Shown piece after piece: positions 45,897-55,942 of a stretch of DNA of 64,000 nucleotides. The stretch is taken from the NCBI RefSeq assembly GCF_000146065.2, contig NC_020449.1:1054001-1118000 (forward strand). Direction: 5' to 3'. How positions within the stretch are numbered: the stretch's first letter is position 1; every line of letters begins with the position of its first letter. A program made the translations under genes and the position numbers. This DNA is from Candidatus Cloacimonas acidaminovorans str. Evry (lineage in GTDB: Bacteria > Cloacimonadota > Cloacimonadia > Cloacimonadales > Cloacimonadaceae). The notes under the pieces were generated by a model. That model made no database searches. It saw only the letters and a list, made by a program, of their open reading frames with translations, and had not been told where the DNA came from.

Positions 45897-46364
45897 TTAT
45901 AATGTTCTTTTTTTGTGGAAAAATTCTTCCAGCAGGAAGGCACATTCTTGTTCCAGAATTCCGCCAATAACAACAGGATGATGATTGAAACTTTTATCAT
46001 TCAGCACATTATACAACGAGCCAACAACTCCGGCTTTCGGATCTTTGGCTCCATATACAACGGTTCCTATTTTACTTAAAATAATCATTCCTGCGCACAT
46101 CAAACAGGGTTCTAAGGTTACATACAGCGTATAATCGTATAAAAACCCGGGCTCTGAAGTTAAAATTTTGTCAATAAGGAGTTTTTCACAATGCGCTAAA
46201 GGATTGGCTAACTGCCGGCTACGATTATGTTCCTTTAATATTATAGTGTTATTTTTAACCAGCAGTGCACCTACAGGTATTTCATCTTCGGTAAAAGCTT
46301 TTTTCGCTTCCGCTATTGCTTCCTGCATAAAAAGATAATGATTTTGGGAAGAAAAGCAAATCAT
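45897..46364 (-). CDS. tadA: tRNA-specific adenosine deaminase TadA-like
   Basis: 155 residues. It deaminates A34 of tRNA-Arg to inosine. The zinc site is H58 with C87 and C90 (EPCLMCAG), and the proton-shuttle Glu is E60. The motif reads H-C-E rather than the usual H-A-E. A KDPKAGVVGSLYN segment matches TadA rather than cytosine or guanine deaminases. The start overlaps the stop of the upstream lipoprotein gene, and tRNA-Ser follows directly. Confidence 0.88.
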   Translation of the reverse strand: MICFSSQNHYLFMQEAIAEAKKAFTEDEIPVGALLVKNNTIILKEHNRSRQLANPLAHCEKLLIDKILTSEPGFLYDYTLYVTLEPCLMCAGMIILSKIGTVVYGAKDPKAGVVGSLYNVLNDKSFNHHPVVIGGILEQECAFLLEEFFHKKRTL

Positions 46365-48058
46365 GGTTTAGTATTGATAACTACCTTTGCTTTTTTAACT
46401 TGCTCCTCCATCCAGGAATTAAACCAATCCTCCGGTAAGTTTTGCGTATAAATGGTTTTAATGCGTTCCGGACTGATTTTTGTTTTTTGCGGACGAAAAG
46501 CTGTTACTTTGGGAACTATAATAACTTCACCCTCCGTTATTTGCGGAGGATTTGCCTTTTCCAGATATGCTTTAACTGCCTGATAATATATCGTGGTAAG
46601 TGGTTTTCCCTGCCAAAGGGAATCTATGGTAACTTGTTCCAGTTTTTCCCATTGATAATTTGCAGGTATATTCTGATTGATAAGCCACCGCTCTACAATC
46701 TGCTTATTTTGGTCTTTTCTGCGTTCCTTACTTAATATTTGCACGATTTGTGGTTTAACCTCTTCTAAGGGAAGATACTCTTTACTTTGTTTTTCCACTA
46801 CTTCAAAGATAAGCCAGGCAGATAACTCTGCTGAATATAAGGGCTCTATAATATCTCCGCTATTAGCAATTTCCAGATATTTCATCAATTTTCCTTTAAT
46901 ATCATTGGCAGGAACAATTAAGGAATCCGGGCTCATAGCGGGAGTTAAAGTATAACTAATGCCAAATTCATCTGCTGCTTGCTGAAGGCCTATATTTAAT
47001 GCCAGTTTCATAATTTGTTGCGCTTGTGTTTCCGGAGCTAATAAACTTGCTGTTTTAGGCAATGCCTGCACAAAAATGGTATTATACAGAGTAAGGGTCT
47101 TGGTGCTCTGTATTTTTTGATACATAATCCAGCCCTTTTCATAAGGAAGGGGTTCACTGCACAATCCATTTTCCAGTCCTAACAGAGCATTTTGAATTTC
47201 CCAAGGCAATTCTTCCGTTTTTTGATAGCCGTTATCAATAAAACTTACCAGAGAATTTTTGTTTTCCAGATTAGCAATAATATCCTTTATATCAATTCCC
47301 CGGACAAGTTCGTTCCGAATAAATTCAGCAGTATTTTTGGCATCAGAGAGTTCTGTGCTGTCCGGAATAACAGGAATGGAACAATAGCCCAAACGATAAA
47401 ACTGCCATAAACGAAATTGCTCTAAATTTGTTTGATACCAGGCACTGATTTCTGCATCAGATAAAGAAATTTCTAATTGGGAGGGAGCAAAAATATAGAG
47501 CTCCAAATCTGCATTACTGGCAATAATCTGTTCTACCTGTTTGCGGATTTTGGAACTGAGCATTTCCTCTTCTATCAACACTTTTTGCAGTTTTAGAATA
47601 GGAATAACATTTTCCTGATAGTGTTTTCTTAAGGCAGCTAAATTTTCCGGTTGATCGGTCATCAGCGATTGCAGATACAACTTTTTGTCAAATTTACCAT
47701 TAACCTGAAAGCGAGGGGATTTGATTATATGCTCGGGAATGGAATTAGAAAGTGTATCCAGAACTTCTGCAACACTGGCAGAAATGTTATACTTTTTATA
47801 ATAATCCTGCAGAATTATTGCTTTGGTGATATCACGCCAGGTCTCATTATGTAATTTTTCCTTTTCTTCCTTTGTGGGAGTGCGTCCTGTCTGATAACCA
47901 AAAATAGCATAATGACCACGGTAGGAATTAAAAAAATCCTCCAGAGAAATCTCTGTTCCATTCACGCTTCCTGCCACGGAAGAGGAATTTGTAGCGCAGG
48001 AAACAAGGAAAAATAAACCCAGCAGGGTAATAACAATAAATGTAGGAAGCTTGTTCAT
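46361..48058 (-). CDS. SurA/PpiD-like periplasmic peptidyl-prolyl isomerase lipoprotein
   Basis: 565 residues. A lipoprotein signal peptide ends LVSC (lipid Cys at 21). The N-terminal SurA-N/PpiD-like helices (NGTEISLEDFFNSYRG, then the DILxxxY-like region) are followed by parvulin-like segments around residues 215-330 and 360-450. Sequence conservation in the catalytic parvulin core is weak, so it may be a chaperone without isomerase activity. It overlaps mutS and tadA by 4 bases each. Confidence 0.8.
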   Translation of the reverse strand: MNKLPTFIVITLLGLFFLVSCATNSSSVAGSVNGTEISLEDFFNSYRGHYAIFGYQTGRTPTKEEKEKLHNETWRDITKAIILQDYYKKYNISASVAEVLDTLSNSIPEHIIKSPRFQVNGKFDKKLYLQSLMTDQPENLAALRKHYQENVIPILKLQKVLIEEEMLSSKIRKQVEQIIASNADLELYIFAPSQLEISLSDAEISAWYQTNLEQFRLWQFYRLGYCSIPVIPDSTELSDAKNTAEFIRNELVRGIDIKDIIANLENKNSLVSFIDNGYQKTEELPWEIQNALLGLENGLCSEPLPYEKGWIMYQKIQSTKTLTLYNTIFVQALPKTASLLAPETQAQQIMKLALNIGLQQAADEFGISYTLTPAMSPDSLIVPANDIKGKLMKYLEIANSGDIIEPLYSAELSAWLIFEVVEKQSKEYLPLEEVKPQIVQILSKERRKDQNKQIVERWLINQNIPANYQWEKLEQVTIDSLWQGKPLTTIYYQAVKAYLEKANPPQITEGEVIIVPKVTAFRPQKTKISPERIKTIYTQNLPEDWFNSWMEEQVKKAKVVINTKP

Positions 48059-50685
48059 TTTTCTCCTAAAAGTTGATTTTGAATCTTTTGCAGATATTGA
48101 AATGCCTCTATAGGAGAAAGTTTATTCAAATCAATCTCCTTGATTTCATTTATTATAGGATCGTTTTCACTGGCTTTATCGGCTAAAATCTCAAAAATAT
48201 CAATCTGAGGAACATCCCGCACTAATTTCTTACGGATGGTTGCAGTTAAACCCTGAGGACTGATTTCATGCTCTTCCAGGTTTTTTAAGATTTCTTTGGC
48301 ACGGCGGATAACCTTTTCGGGAATTCCTGCCAAACGGGCAACCTGTATTCCGTAACTCTGGTCTGCCCCACCGCGTTCAATTTTACGAATAAAAATCATT
48401 TCCTCATTCCATTGCTTTACGGCTACATTGTAATTTTTTATATCCGGATAAAGATTTTCCAGTTCTGTTAGCTCATGATAATGAGTAGCAAAAAGGGTTA
48501 AAGAATGTTTGTATTTTTGAATATATTCAATAATAGCCCAAGCTAAGGATAAGCCATCAAAAGTAGAAGTTCCTCTGCCAATTTCATCCAGTAAAATAAG
48601 GGAATTAGAAGTGGCAGAATGCAGGATATTAGCGGTTTCTATCATTTCCACTAAAAAAGTGCTTTGACCTTGAGCCAAATTATCGGAAGCTCCAACTCTG
48701 GTAAAAACACGATCAAAAACAGGCAGGGTCATTTTACTTGCCGGCACAAAACTTCCCATTTGAGCTAAAATAACCAGCAAACCAACTTGTCTTAAATAGG
48801 TTGATTTTCCTGCCATATTGGGTCCTGTAATAATAGCAATACTGGTTTCAGGATAATCCAGATGGGTGTCATTCGGAATGAATTTATCGCTTTCCATCAG
48901 TTTCTCAATAACGGGATGCCTGCCATCTATAATATGCAATTCCCGGCTTTCAGTAAAAACGGGACGGGAATATTGATTCTGCCAGGCAAGAAATGCCAAA
49001 GAAGAAAGAACATCCAATTCAGCAATAACTTCGCTCAATTGTTGAAAACGAGGCAATGATTCAGCTAAGTTTTGACGCAGTTCTTTAAATAGTTCATATT
49101 CCAAATTCTTAATCTTCTCTTCCGAAGAAAGCACTTTTGCCTCAAATTCCTTTAAGCGTGGTGAAATAAAGCGTTCACTATTGGTCAATGTCTGTTTGGG
49201 AATATAATAATCCGGCACTTTATTTTTGTTGGCAGAACTCACCTCTATATAATAGCCAAAAACACGATTATAACCAACTTTCAAATTATTAATACCCGTT
49301 TTCCGGCGTTCATCTTCTTCCAAACGAGCTATCCAGCTTTTACCGTCATAAATAATATCCATTAGCTCATCCAGTTCAGGATTATAGCCCTTGGCAAAAA
49401 TTCCGCCTTCGGTTATAGAAATAGGTGGATTATCGTTAATAGCTTTTTCAATGAGTGCTATAATATCCTCAAAACTACCCATATTCTGTTGCCAGACAGC
49501 AAATTGGGGATGTTCAAAAGTGCTTAGTTTGGTTTGCAGATTTCTGGCTGAATACAAATAGGACTTTAGCGCAATAAGTTCTCTGGGGTTTATTCTTAAA
49601 GAGCCCAAACGGGTAACCAAACGGGTAATATCTCCAATTTCCTTTAAGATTAAACGCAGTTCTTTTAAATGGCTGCTTTTATCAATAAAGGACTGAATGA
49701 TATCCTGCCTAAAAGTGATTTCCTTGATGTCTAAAAGAGGATGCAACAGCCATTGCTGTAAAAGCCGCGAACCCATTGGAGTCATTGTTTGGTCTATAAC
49801 CGAAAGTAAACTGCCATATTTTGTGCCATAGCGTATTGAACGAACCAGTTCCAGATTTCTTCTGCTGATTTCATCCAGCTGCATATATTGGGAAAGTGAA
49901 TAATATCTTAACGAAGAAATATGATTAAAAGGAGTATTGTAAAGTCCTTGCACATAAGCTAATGCTGCACCTGCTGCTGTAGCCCCCAAAAGTTTATTAT
50001 GAGCTCCGTAGGGTTCTAAAGTGGTAACTCCAAAATGTTTTTTTAAAGTTGCAATTGCTTCTTGGGGTTGAAACTGCCAGCTGTCAAAAACAGTAATCGT
50101 AGGCAAGGTCTCTAAAGGCAGGGTTTTAACATATTCCTCCGCTTGTGTGCTGTCTACAATTAATTCGGCAGCCCTAAATCTTTGTAATTCATTTACCAGT
50201 TCTTCATTATCCAGTTCCGTAAAAAGAAAATCACCGGTAGAAATATCCAAATGTGCTAAGCCAATTTTCTTCTGAGGGTCATTATAATATAAGGAAGCTA
50301 AAAAAACATTGGCATTACCTTCCAGAAAGGATTGATCCAATACAGCACCGGGAGTTATAATTTCAGTTACTTCACGCTTTACCAGTCCAATTGCCTTTTT
50401 GGGGTCTTCCGTTTGTTCACAAATGGCAATTTTCAGCCCGGCTTTAATCAGCTTATCTAAATATGTATTTAATGCGTGATAGGGAAAACCGGCTAAAGGA
50501 ACAGGATTTTCGTCATTCTTATTCCGCGTAGTGAGAGTTATATTCAAAATTCTGGATGCTGTGTGCGCATCCTCAAAAAATGTTTCATAAAAATCGCCCA
50601 TCCGAAAAAGAATGAGCTTATCCGGATGCTTTTCTTTCACAGCATAATACTGTTTCAGCATTGGAGTAAGCTTGTTATCGTCCAC
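48055..50685 (-). CDS. mutS: DNA mismatch repair protein MutS
   Basis: 876 residues. The mismatch-wedge motif GDFYE is at 30-34. The ATPase has Walker A GPNMAGKST, Walker B ILLDEIGRGTSTFDG, and the conserved FATHYHEL. Domains for clamp and lever lie between. The length and FYE motif identify MutS1 rather than MutS2. It begins 2 bases after the SPOR gene ends. Confidence 0.97.
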   Translation of the reverse strand: MDDNKLTPMLKQYYAVKEKHPDKLILFRMGDFYETFFEDAHTASRILNITLTTRNKNDENPVPLAGFPYHALNTYLDKLIKAGLKIAICEQTEDPKKAIGLVKREVTEIITPGAVLDQSFLEGNANVFLASLYYNDPQKKIGLAHLDISTGDFLFTELDNEELVNELQRFRAAELIVDSTQAEEYVKTLPLETLPTITVFDSWQFQPQEAIATLKKHFGVTTLEPYGAHNKLLGATAAGAALAYVQGLYNTPFNHISSLRYYSLSQYMQLDEISRRNLELVRSIRYGTKYGSLLSVIDQTMTPMGSRLLQQWLLHPLLDIKEITFRQDIIQSFIDKSSHLKELRLILKEIGDITRLVTRLGSLRINPRELIALKSYLYSARNLQTKLSTFEHPQFAVWQQNMGSFEDIIALIEKAINDNPPISITEGGIFAKGYNPELDELMDIIYDGKSWIARLEEDERRKTGINNLKVGYNRVFGYYIEVSSANKNKVPDYYIPKQTLTNSERFISPRLKEFEAKVLSSEEKIKNLEYELFKELRQNLAESLPRFQQLSEVIAELDVLSSLAFLAWQNQYSRPVFTESRELHIIDGRHPVIEKLMESDKFIPNDTHLDYPETSIAIITGPNMAGKSTYLRQVGLLVILAQMGSFVPASKMTLPVFDRVFTRVGASDNLAQGQSTFLVEMIETANILHSATSNSLILLDEIGRGTSTFDGLSLAWAIIEYIQKYKHSLTLFATHYHELTELENLYPDIKNYNVAVKQWNEEMIFIRKIERGGADQSYGIQVARLAGIPEKVIRRAKEILKNLEEHEISPQGLTATIRKKLVRDVPQIDIFEILADKASENDPIINEIKEIDLNKLSPIEAFQYLQKIQNQLLGEK

Positions 50686-50687
50686 TT

Positions 50688-51860
50688 TTAGTATGCCGTA
50701 ATAAAGGAATTGATATTATTTGTTGCCAGAAGTTCTTTTGCTTCTTCTGCTTTAGCTCTATCTGGAAAAGAACCGCAGACAACAACCCAGCTTTTTTTCT
50801 CCCCGCTGACATCTTCATAATAGGCAGCCGGTATATTGAGCAGACAGATATTTATTACTAAACGATTAGCATTGCTTTCTACAGAAAACCTTCCTGCCTG
50901 CAACCAGTAACCTTCTTTGGGCTTTTCTTTTAATTTAACCGGAGTATCCTGTTTTACCTCTATCTGTTTTGTAGAAGATGAAGAGGAGGACTTGGAATCA
51001 ATAGTAACACTTGGCTTTAATGTATCCGGCTGTTCTTCTTGCACAATAGTAACTTGCAAAGGTGAATAAGGGTAAAGGAAACTAATATCTATACTCGGTT
51101 TACTGCTTTTTAGCTCTAAAATACGGTCTTCTATTTGATAGGCAACCTGTGAATAGGGGTCTTGTTCATAGCCCTTACGATAGGCAGCTATGGCATCAAT
51201 TGGTTTATCGGAAAGTTCATAGGCATATCCCAAACGGTAATAGAAATATTGTTCATCCATTTCGGGAAGCTTGGCATTTTGCAATTTTAGTAAAGTAGCA
51301 ACTGCGCTGTATGCTTTTTTTTGTTCCAGATAACAATCTGCAATCAGATAATATGATTTCTCGGCAAATTCGCCGCGAGGTGCTAAACGCAAATAATTTT
51401 CACAATTACTGATGGCAGTAGCATAATCATCATTCCACCAGGCACATAAACCAAGCCAATAAAAGCGTTCTATGATTTCGGGGGAAGTTATGCGCCTTAA
51501 ATATAAGGTTGCTTCTTCAATTTTGCGGTCAAGGATAAATATTTTTCCCAGTTCCAAGAGAGATTTCTGAGCATAAGGACTTTTGGGGAATTTTTCTATT
51601 AACCACTGATGTGCCGATATGGCATCTTCAATTTTCACTTTTAGCAAAGCATTATAAAAGCCCAAACAGGCACGCTCTTCATCATTAACAGGTTTCAGGG
51701 TGCTAATGTTGGCGGATAGCTCATCTAATTTTCCACTGTTATAAAGTTTGTCTAAATCTTGAAATTCCTTTCTAACTGCGGCAAAAACAAAACAGCATAA
51801 TCCCGTCAGCAAAAAGGAAAGGAAAACTTGCTTAACAGCTGGAAAGGGACTTTTAAGCAT
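50688..51860 (-). CDS. Exported TPR-repeat protein with C-terminal SPOR domain
   Basis: 390 residues. A signal peptide or N-terminal anchor (about residues 10-28) precedes TPR-like helix pairs over residues 55-260 (AYELSDKPIDAIAAYRKGYEQ and others). A Ser/Lys linker leads to a SPOR domain (GYWLQAGRFS to the end), which binds denuded peptidoglycan. Likely a cell-envelope protein active at the septum or wall. ATG 51860 shares a base with the rho stop (TGATG); the TTG one codon earlier is less likely. Confidence 0.87.
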   Translation of the reverse strand: MLKSPFPAVKQVFLSFLLTGLCCFVFAAVRKEFQDLDKLYNSGKLDELSANISTLKPVNDEERACLGFYNALLKVKIEDAISAHQWLIEKFPKSPYAQKSLLELGKIFILDRKIEEATLYLRRITSPEIIERFYWLGLCAWWNDDYATAISNCENYLRLAPRGEFAEKSYYLIADCYLEQKKAYSAVATLLKLQNAKLPEMDEQYFYYRLGYAYELSDKPIDAIAAYRKGYEQDPYSQVAYQIEDRILELKSSKPSIDISFLYPYSPLQVTIVQEEQPDTLKPSVTIDSKSSSSSSTKQIEVKQDTPVKLKEKPKEGYWLQAGRFSVESNANRLVINICLLNIPAAYYEDVSGEKKSWVVVCGSFPDRAKAEEAKELLATNNINSFITAY

Positions 51861-53119
51861 CAATTGCTCATTGAATTTAGTAATTCTTCGTTGGTTTGGG
51901 TTGCTTGCATCTTTTTCCGCAATGTCTCTATACCTTGAATCGGAGAAATGGTCTTTAAATATTTACGCAACACATACATCCGGTTAAGCTCATTTTGTGT
52001 TAAAAGTAATTCTTCGCGTCGGGTTCCACTTTTCACTAAGTCAATTGCTGGATACAATCTCATATCACTAATAGTGCGGTCTAAAACCAGTTCCATATTA
52101 CCTGTACCCTTAAATTCTTCAAAGATAACCTGGTCCATCTTACTGCCAGTATCAATTAAAGCTGTGGCAATAATAGTTAAGCTACCTGCTTCTTCAGTTT
52201 TACGAGCAGAACCGAAGAACTTTTTGGGCTTAATTAATCCGTTGGCATCAATTCCACCACTTAAAACCTTTCCGCTGGAAGGGGTTATATTATTGTATGC
52301 TCTTGCCAGACGAGTGATACTATCCAAAACAATAACTACATCCTGATGCAGTTCTACCATTCTTTTCGCTTTTTCCAAAACCATTTCGCTAACTGCGGAA
52401 TGATTTTTGGGGGACTCATCAAAGGTGGAACTAATAACTTCCCTGCTTCCAGGTTTAAGGATTTTTTTCATTTCGGTAACTTCTTCAGGGCGTTCATCAA
52501 CCAGCAAAACAATGAGATAAACTTCAGGATGATTACTTAAAATAGCATTTGCCGTATCTTGCAGTAAAGTTGTTTTCCCTGTTCGGGGAGCTGCCACAAT
52601 TAAACCACGCTGTCCTTTTCCAATGGGCGTAAAAAGGTTTATTATTCTGGTGCTGTAATTATCAGGATCAAATTCCAGATTTAATCGTTCTGTAGGATAA
52701 TAAGGGGTAAGTTCATCAAAAGGACGCAAATTCTGCATACAGTCAGGAGCCATATTATTAACTGATTCCACCCTTAAAAGAGCATAATATTTTTCTCCTT
52801 CTTTGGGGCTGCGGACAGGACCACTGACCATATTTCCGGTTTTAAGTCCGAAGCGTTTTATCTGCGTTAGCGATACATATACATCATCGCGACCTGCAGT
52901 ATAGTTATTTTGGGGAAAGCGTAAGAAGCCGAAACCATCTTCCATAATTTCCAGACAACCAGTTACAAAAGCGAGCCCTTCTTGAGCTGCCTGAAATTCC
53001 AGCATCTTGAAGATTAGTTCCGTTCCTTTATATTGTGTATAGCCAGGCAAGCCAATTTTTTTTGCCAGGCGACTTAGTTGAAGTTGATTCAAGCTAAACA
53101 GATCTTCTTCAAACAGCAT
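51860..53119 (-). CDS. rho: Transcription termination factor Rho
   Basis: 419 residues, normal length. An N-terminal Rho-N helical domain leads to a cold-shock-like RNA-binding domain ([22 protein letters not shown]). The RecA-like ATPase has P-loop [10 protein letters not shown], Walker [17 protein letters not shown] and the LVDERPEEV segment. It encodes the hexameric RNA helicase for factor-dependent termination. Confidence 0.97.
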   Translation of the reverse strand: MLFEEDLFSLNQLQLSRLAKKIGLPGYTQYKGTELIFKMLEFQAAQEGLAFVTGCLEIMEDGFGFLRFPQNNYTAGRDDVYVSLTQIKRFGLKTGNMVSGPVRSPKEGEKYYALLRVESVNNMAPDCMQNLRPFDELTPYYPTERLNLEFDPDNYSTRIINLFTPIGKGQRGLIVAAPRTGKTTLLQDTANAILSNHPEVYLIVLLVDERPEEVTEMKKILKPGSREVISSTFDESPKNHSAVSEMVLEKAKRMVELHQDVVIVLDSITRLARAYNNITPSSGKVLSGGIDANGLIKPKKFFGSARKTEEAGSLTIIATALIDTGSKMDQVIFEEFKGTGNMELVLDRTISDMRLYPAIDLVKSGTRREELLLTQNELNRMYVLRKYLKTISPIQGIETLRKKMQATQTNEELLNSMSN

Positions 53120-53159
53120 TCGTTATCTCCTTTATCAGCTATTCGTTATAGCATTATAA

Positions 53160-53873
53160 TTACTTTTTTTTGTAACCGGTAATAGCCAAACGACAAGCAC
53201 TGGCATAACCGATATCTTTAATGCGTTGCATCAATTCCTGTCCTTCTTTAATTAATACTTCCGTGTTTTCCATTGTCTGCAGACGTTTAATAATTTCCTG
53301 ACAGTTACGCAACAAAGTAGGACAATTCTTGCTGGGATCATCTACAGGGACATAAAAATCCGTTATCTGAACTTTTTTCAGGGGCATTTTTTTAATTATA
53401 TCCTGCAGTTCTTTCCGGGTAAATGTCTTTTGATGGTAAGTTCCTAAAAGGCGGTCTACCGAGGCAACCCAATGATGCATTATAATATGTGTTTCCTGAG
53501 CAGGGGTCTGTTCGCCGTCACAATACATTTCCGTAATTAACATCAAACCCTCAGGTTTTAAAACTCTTATCATTTCATTTAGAACTTTTTCCCTATTTTT
53601 AATATGGTGTAAGGCATCAGACATACAGACCATATCAAAGTAGTTATCTTCAAACTGCATATCTTCCAAATTCATACGAAAAATTTCTATATTGTTTTCC
53701 GGGAATATTTTCTGGGCATAATCCACACAGCGTTGCGAGGAATCAACTCCAATAATTTGGGTGTAGGATTTCAGATGTTGTTTGAGGGTTGTAATAAAGT
53801 CGCCTTTTCCGGTTGCTGCGTCCAAAACATTACCACCATCTACCTTGGAAAGAATTTTGATGATTTCATTCAT
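53160..53873 (-). CDS. Class I SAM-dependent methyltransferase, substrate unknown
   Basis: 237 residues. Motif I is VLDAATGKGDF near residue 16-26, followed by GVDSSQRC, and by DMVCMSDALHHI and VLKPEGLMLITE. The layout is that of Methyltransf_11/25 enzymes such as UbiE/MenG-like or small-molecule methylases. The C-terminal third does not reveal the substrate. It lies 40 bases upstream of rho on the same strand. Confidence 0.83.
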   Translation of the reverse strand: MNEIIKILSKVDGGNVLDAATGKGDFITTLKQHLKSYTQIIGVDSSQRCVDYAQKIFPENNIEIFRMNLEDMQFEDNYFDMVCMSDALHHIKNREKVLNEMIRVLKPEGLMLITEMYCDGEQTPAQETHIIMHHWVASVDRLLGTYHQKTFTRKELQDIIKKMPLKKVQITDFYVPVDDPSKNCPTLLRNCQEIIKRLQTMENTEVLIKEGQELMQRIKDIGYASACRLAITGYKKK

Positions 53874-54005
53874 AACAGAACTCCTCGCTTGTATTTTGAT
53901 ATGGGATTTTTGCCTCTATTTTTTCTTCTCTGATTGTGCAGTTCTGAGGACTGCGTTTTTATTCTTAATCTACTATTACTATAATTTTATGCCTGCCATT
54001 TTCCG

Positions 54006-54902
54006 TCAAGTATTATCTTTAACAGGGATGTTTAAATTGGGTAGATAGCGGATTAAATTACGGTATTGCTTCCGGATTGCAGTTATAAACCCTGGTTCGT
54101 TGTAATTGGCAAGGGTTTCTATTGTTTGTTTGCGACCATAATTATAAAAGTCCCTTGCCTTATGAAATGCAAAAGGATGACCATCTGCCATTCCTGCTTC
54201 AATTACAATATCAGGACTAAAAGTTGCTATATCACGAATTGCCAGATATGCCTGATTTTGTAAAACTGCATGAAAGATTACTTCAGTTCTGCCTAAACGC
54301 TTGGATTTGGTTATTTCATCACTTTCCAGATTAATAAAGCAGGCACTTTTTTGGGCTTCCGGCAAAACATTAACCGCAATAACTTTATCTTGGGAAAGCA
54401 CAGAAGAAAAAGCTAATGGTAGAGGATGTTCAATTCCCCCGTCAATAAAAAGATACTGCTTAAATTTGTAAGGAGCAAAAAGAACAGGCAAGGAAGTAGA
54501 AGCTCTCATTGCATCAGCATAAAGTCCTTTATTAAAAAGAACGGTGCTTTTACTGATTAAATCGTAAGCACAAGCAATAAAAGGTATTCTGCCCTCTTCT
54601 ATTTTTTTGCCTTCTGTCCATTTCCAAAACGCTTTCAGTAATGACTTACCATCAAAAATGCCTTGTATGGTTCGGTCTAAATTTAGCGGAGAAAATATCC
54701 TTGTGTTTTTGAAACTTTTGGCAATCTTATATATCTCCTCAGAATTAAGTCCCGAGGAATATAAACCGCCTATTATACTTCCCATACTGGAACCTATTAT
54801 ACTGGTTATTTCATATTGTTCTTCTAAAACACTTAAAACGCCAATATGAGCTAAACCTAATGCGGAACCACCACCTAAAATGAGAGTTGCCTTTTCTTTC
54901 AT
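54006..54902 (-). CDS. Patatin-like phospholipase (RssA-type)
   Basis: 298 residues with the Ser-Asp dyad architecture. The oxyanion loop is GGGSALGLAHIG, the nucleophile Ser is in GSSMGS (near residue 40), and the Asp is in IDGGIEHP. No signal peptide, so cytoplasmic. Family members are lipases or hydrolases; the substrate is unknown. A TTGACT box at 54956-54951 with a weak TTTAAG may be its promoter. Confidence 0.9.
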   Translation of the reverse strand: MKEKATLILGGGSALGLAHIGVLSVLEEQYEITSIIGSSMGSIIGGLYSSGLNSEEIYKIAKSFKNTRIFSPLNLDRTIQGIFDGKSLLKAFWKWTEGKKIEEGRIPFIACAYDLISKSTVLFNKGLYADAMRASTSLPVLFAPYKFKQYLFIDGGIEHPLPLAFSSVLSQDKVIAVNVLPEAQKSACFINLESDEITKSKRLGRTEVIFHAVLQNQAYLAIRDIATFSPDIVIEAGMADGHPFAFHKARDFYNYGRKQTIETLANYNEPGFITAIRKQYRNLIRYLPNLNIPVKDNT

Positions 54903-55002
54903 ATTTCATCTATCCCCAATTTTTTCCCTTAAAGCTAAATAAAGCTAAACAGTCAAGTTTTATTTGGTTTTTTATATCATTCCCTTTTTTGCAAAATTCT
55001 TT

Positions 55003-55034
55003 TGTCATTCCGGCAAAAGTAGGAATCCGGATAT
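55003..55034. repeat. Short R4-type fragment
   Basis: TGTCATTCCGGCAAAAGTAG followed by GAATCCGG: one arm of the R4 palindrome, in the 272-base gap between divergent genes. Confidence 0.4.
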
Positions 55035-55174
55035 TTTTTTACCTATATAACTGAATTTTCAATGTGGAACTTAAATTGGTTAGCGATATTTCTTTACCGA
55101 AAGGGGAATAAAAACCTCGACAGAAATTTAACCTTTTAAAATTGTGCTTTGCTAATCTGATAAGGAGGAACTGT

Positions 55175-55942
55175 ATGATCAAAGTAGAAAACTTAAGCAA
55201 GGTCTTTACCAAAAAAGACGGAACAAACTTTTATGCTGTAGATAAAATAAATTTTACAGCCGGTGACGGTGAAATTGTTTGTCTTTTAGGTGTTAACGGA
55301 GCCGGAAAAACAACCACAATGCGTGTTCTTTCCACTATTTTTCAGCCCTCGGAAGGAACAGCCGAAATTCAGGGTTGGGATATTAAAAAACATCCTAATA
55401 AAGTGAGAGAAAATATTGGTTTTCTTTCTGGTGATACAGGACTTTATGATCGGTTAAGCGGAAGGGAGTTTATTACTTATTTCGGTCGTCTTTACAGTAT
55501 TGCAGACAATATTATCAAACAGCGAATCAGCGAAATGGCTACTTTACTGGATATGAATGAATTTCTGGATAAAAAGATAGAATTTTTATCTTCCGGGATG
55601 AAACAAAAGGTATCTATTGTGCGTTCCATTATTCATTATCCTCCGGTAATGATTTTTGACGAGCCAACAGCCGGCTTGGATATTTTAACCTCCAGAAATA
55701 TTATCTCTTTTATGCGGGATTGTAAAAAGCGTGGGAAATGTGTTTTATTTTCAACACATATTATGAGAGAAGCGGAACGGTTGGCTGATAGAATCGTGAT
55801 AATTCATAAAGGGAAAATTTTAGCGGACGGCACTCTGGAGAATTTACGCCATATATCTTCTCAAACTGATCTGGATGATATTTTTGTTTATTACATCAAT
55901 CAATACACCGATGAAACGGAGTTGAGAGCAAATGAATTTTAA
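55175..55942 (+). CDS. ABC transporter ATP-binding protein, NatA-like
   Basis: 255 residues. Walker A GVNGAGKTTT, signature FLSSGMKQKVS, Walker B MIFDEPTAGLD and switch STHIM are present. It powers the ABC-2 permease encoded next. ATG 55175 is chosen because TAAGGAGG lies 6 bases upstream; an in-frame ATG at 55142 lies within the leader. It overlaps the permease gene by 11 bases. Confidence 0.93.
   Translation: MIKVENLSKVFTKKDGTNFYAVDKINFTAGDGEIVCLLGVNGAGKTTTMRVLSTIFQPSEGTAEIQGWDIKKHPNKVRENIGFLSGDTGLYDRLSGREFITYFGRLYSIADNIIKQRISEMATLLDMNEFLDKKIEFLSSGMKQKVSIVRSIIHYPPVMIFDEPTAGLDILTSRNIISFMRDCKKRGKCVLFSTHIMREAERLADRIVIIHKGKILADGTLENLRHISSQTDLDDIFVYYINQYTDETELRANEF

Noticed and set aside
45767-45970. 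A 67-codon + strand frame across the tRNA region, reading SGIRTLGT and so on
   Set aside because: It is a well-known artefact of reading through the antisense of tRNA-Ser; no ribosome binding site, and the tRNA structure is clear.
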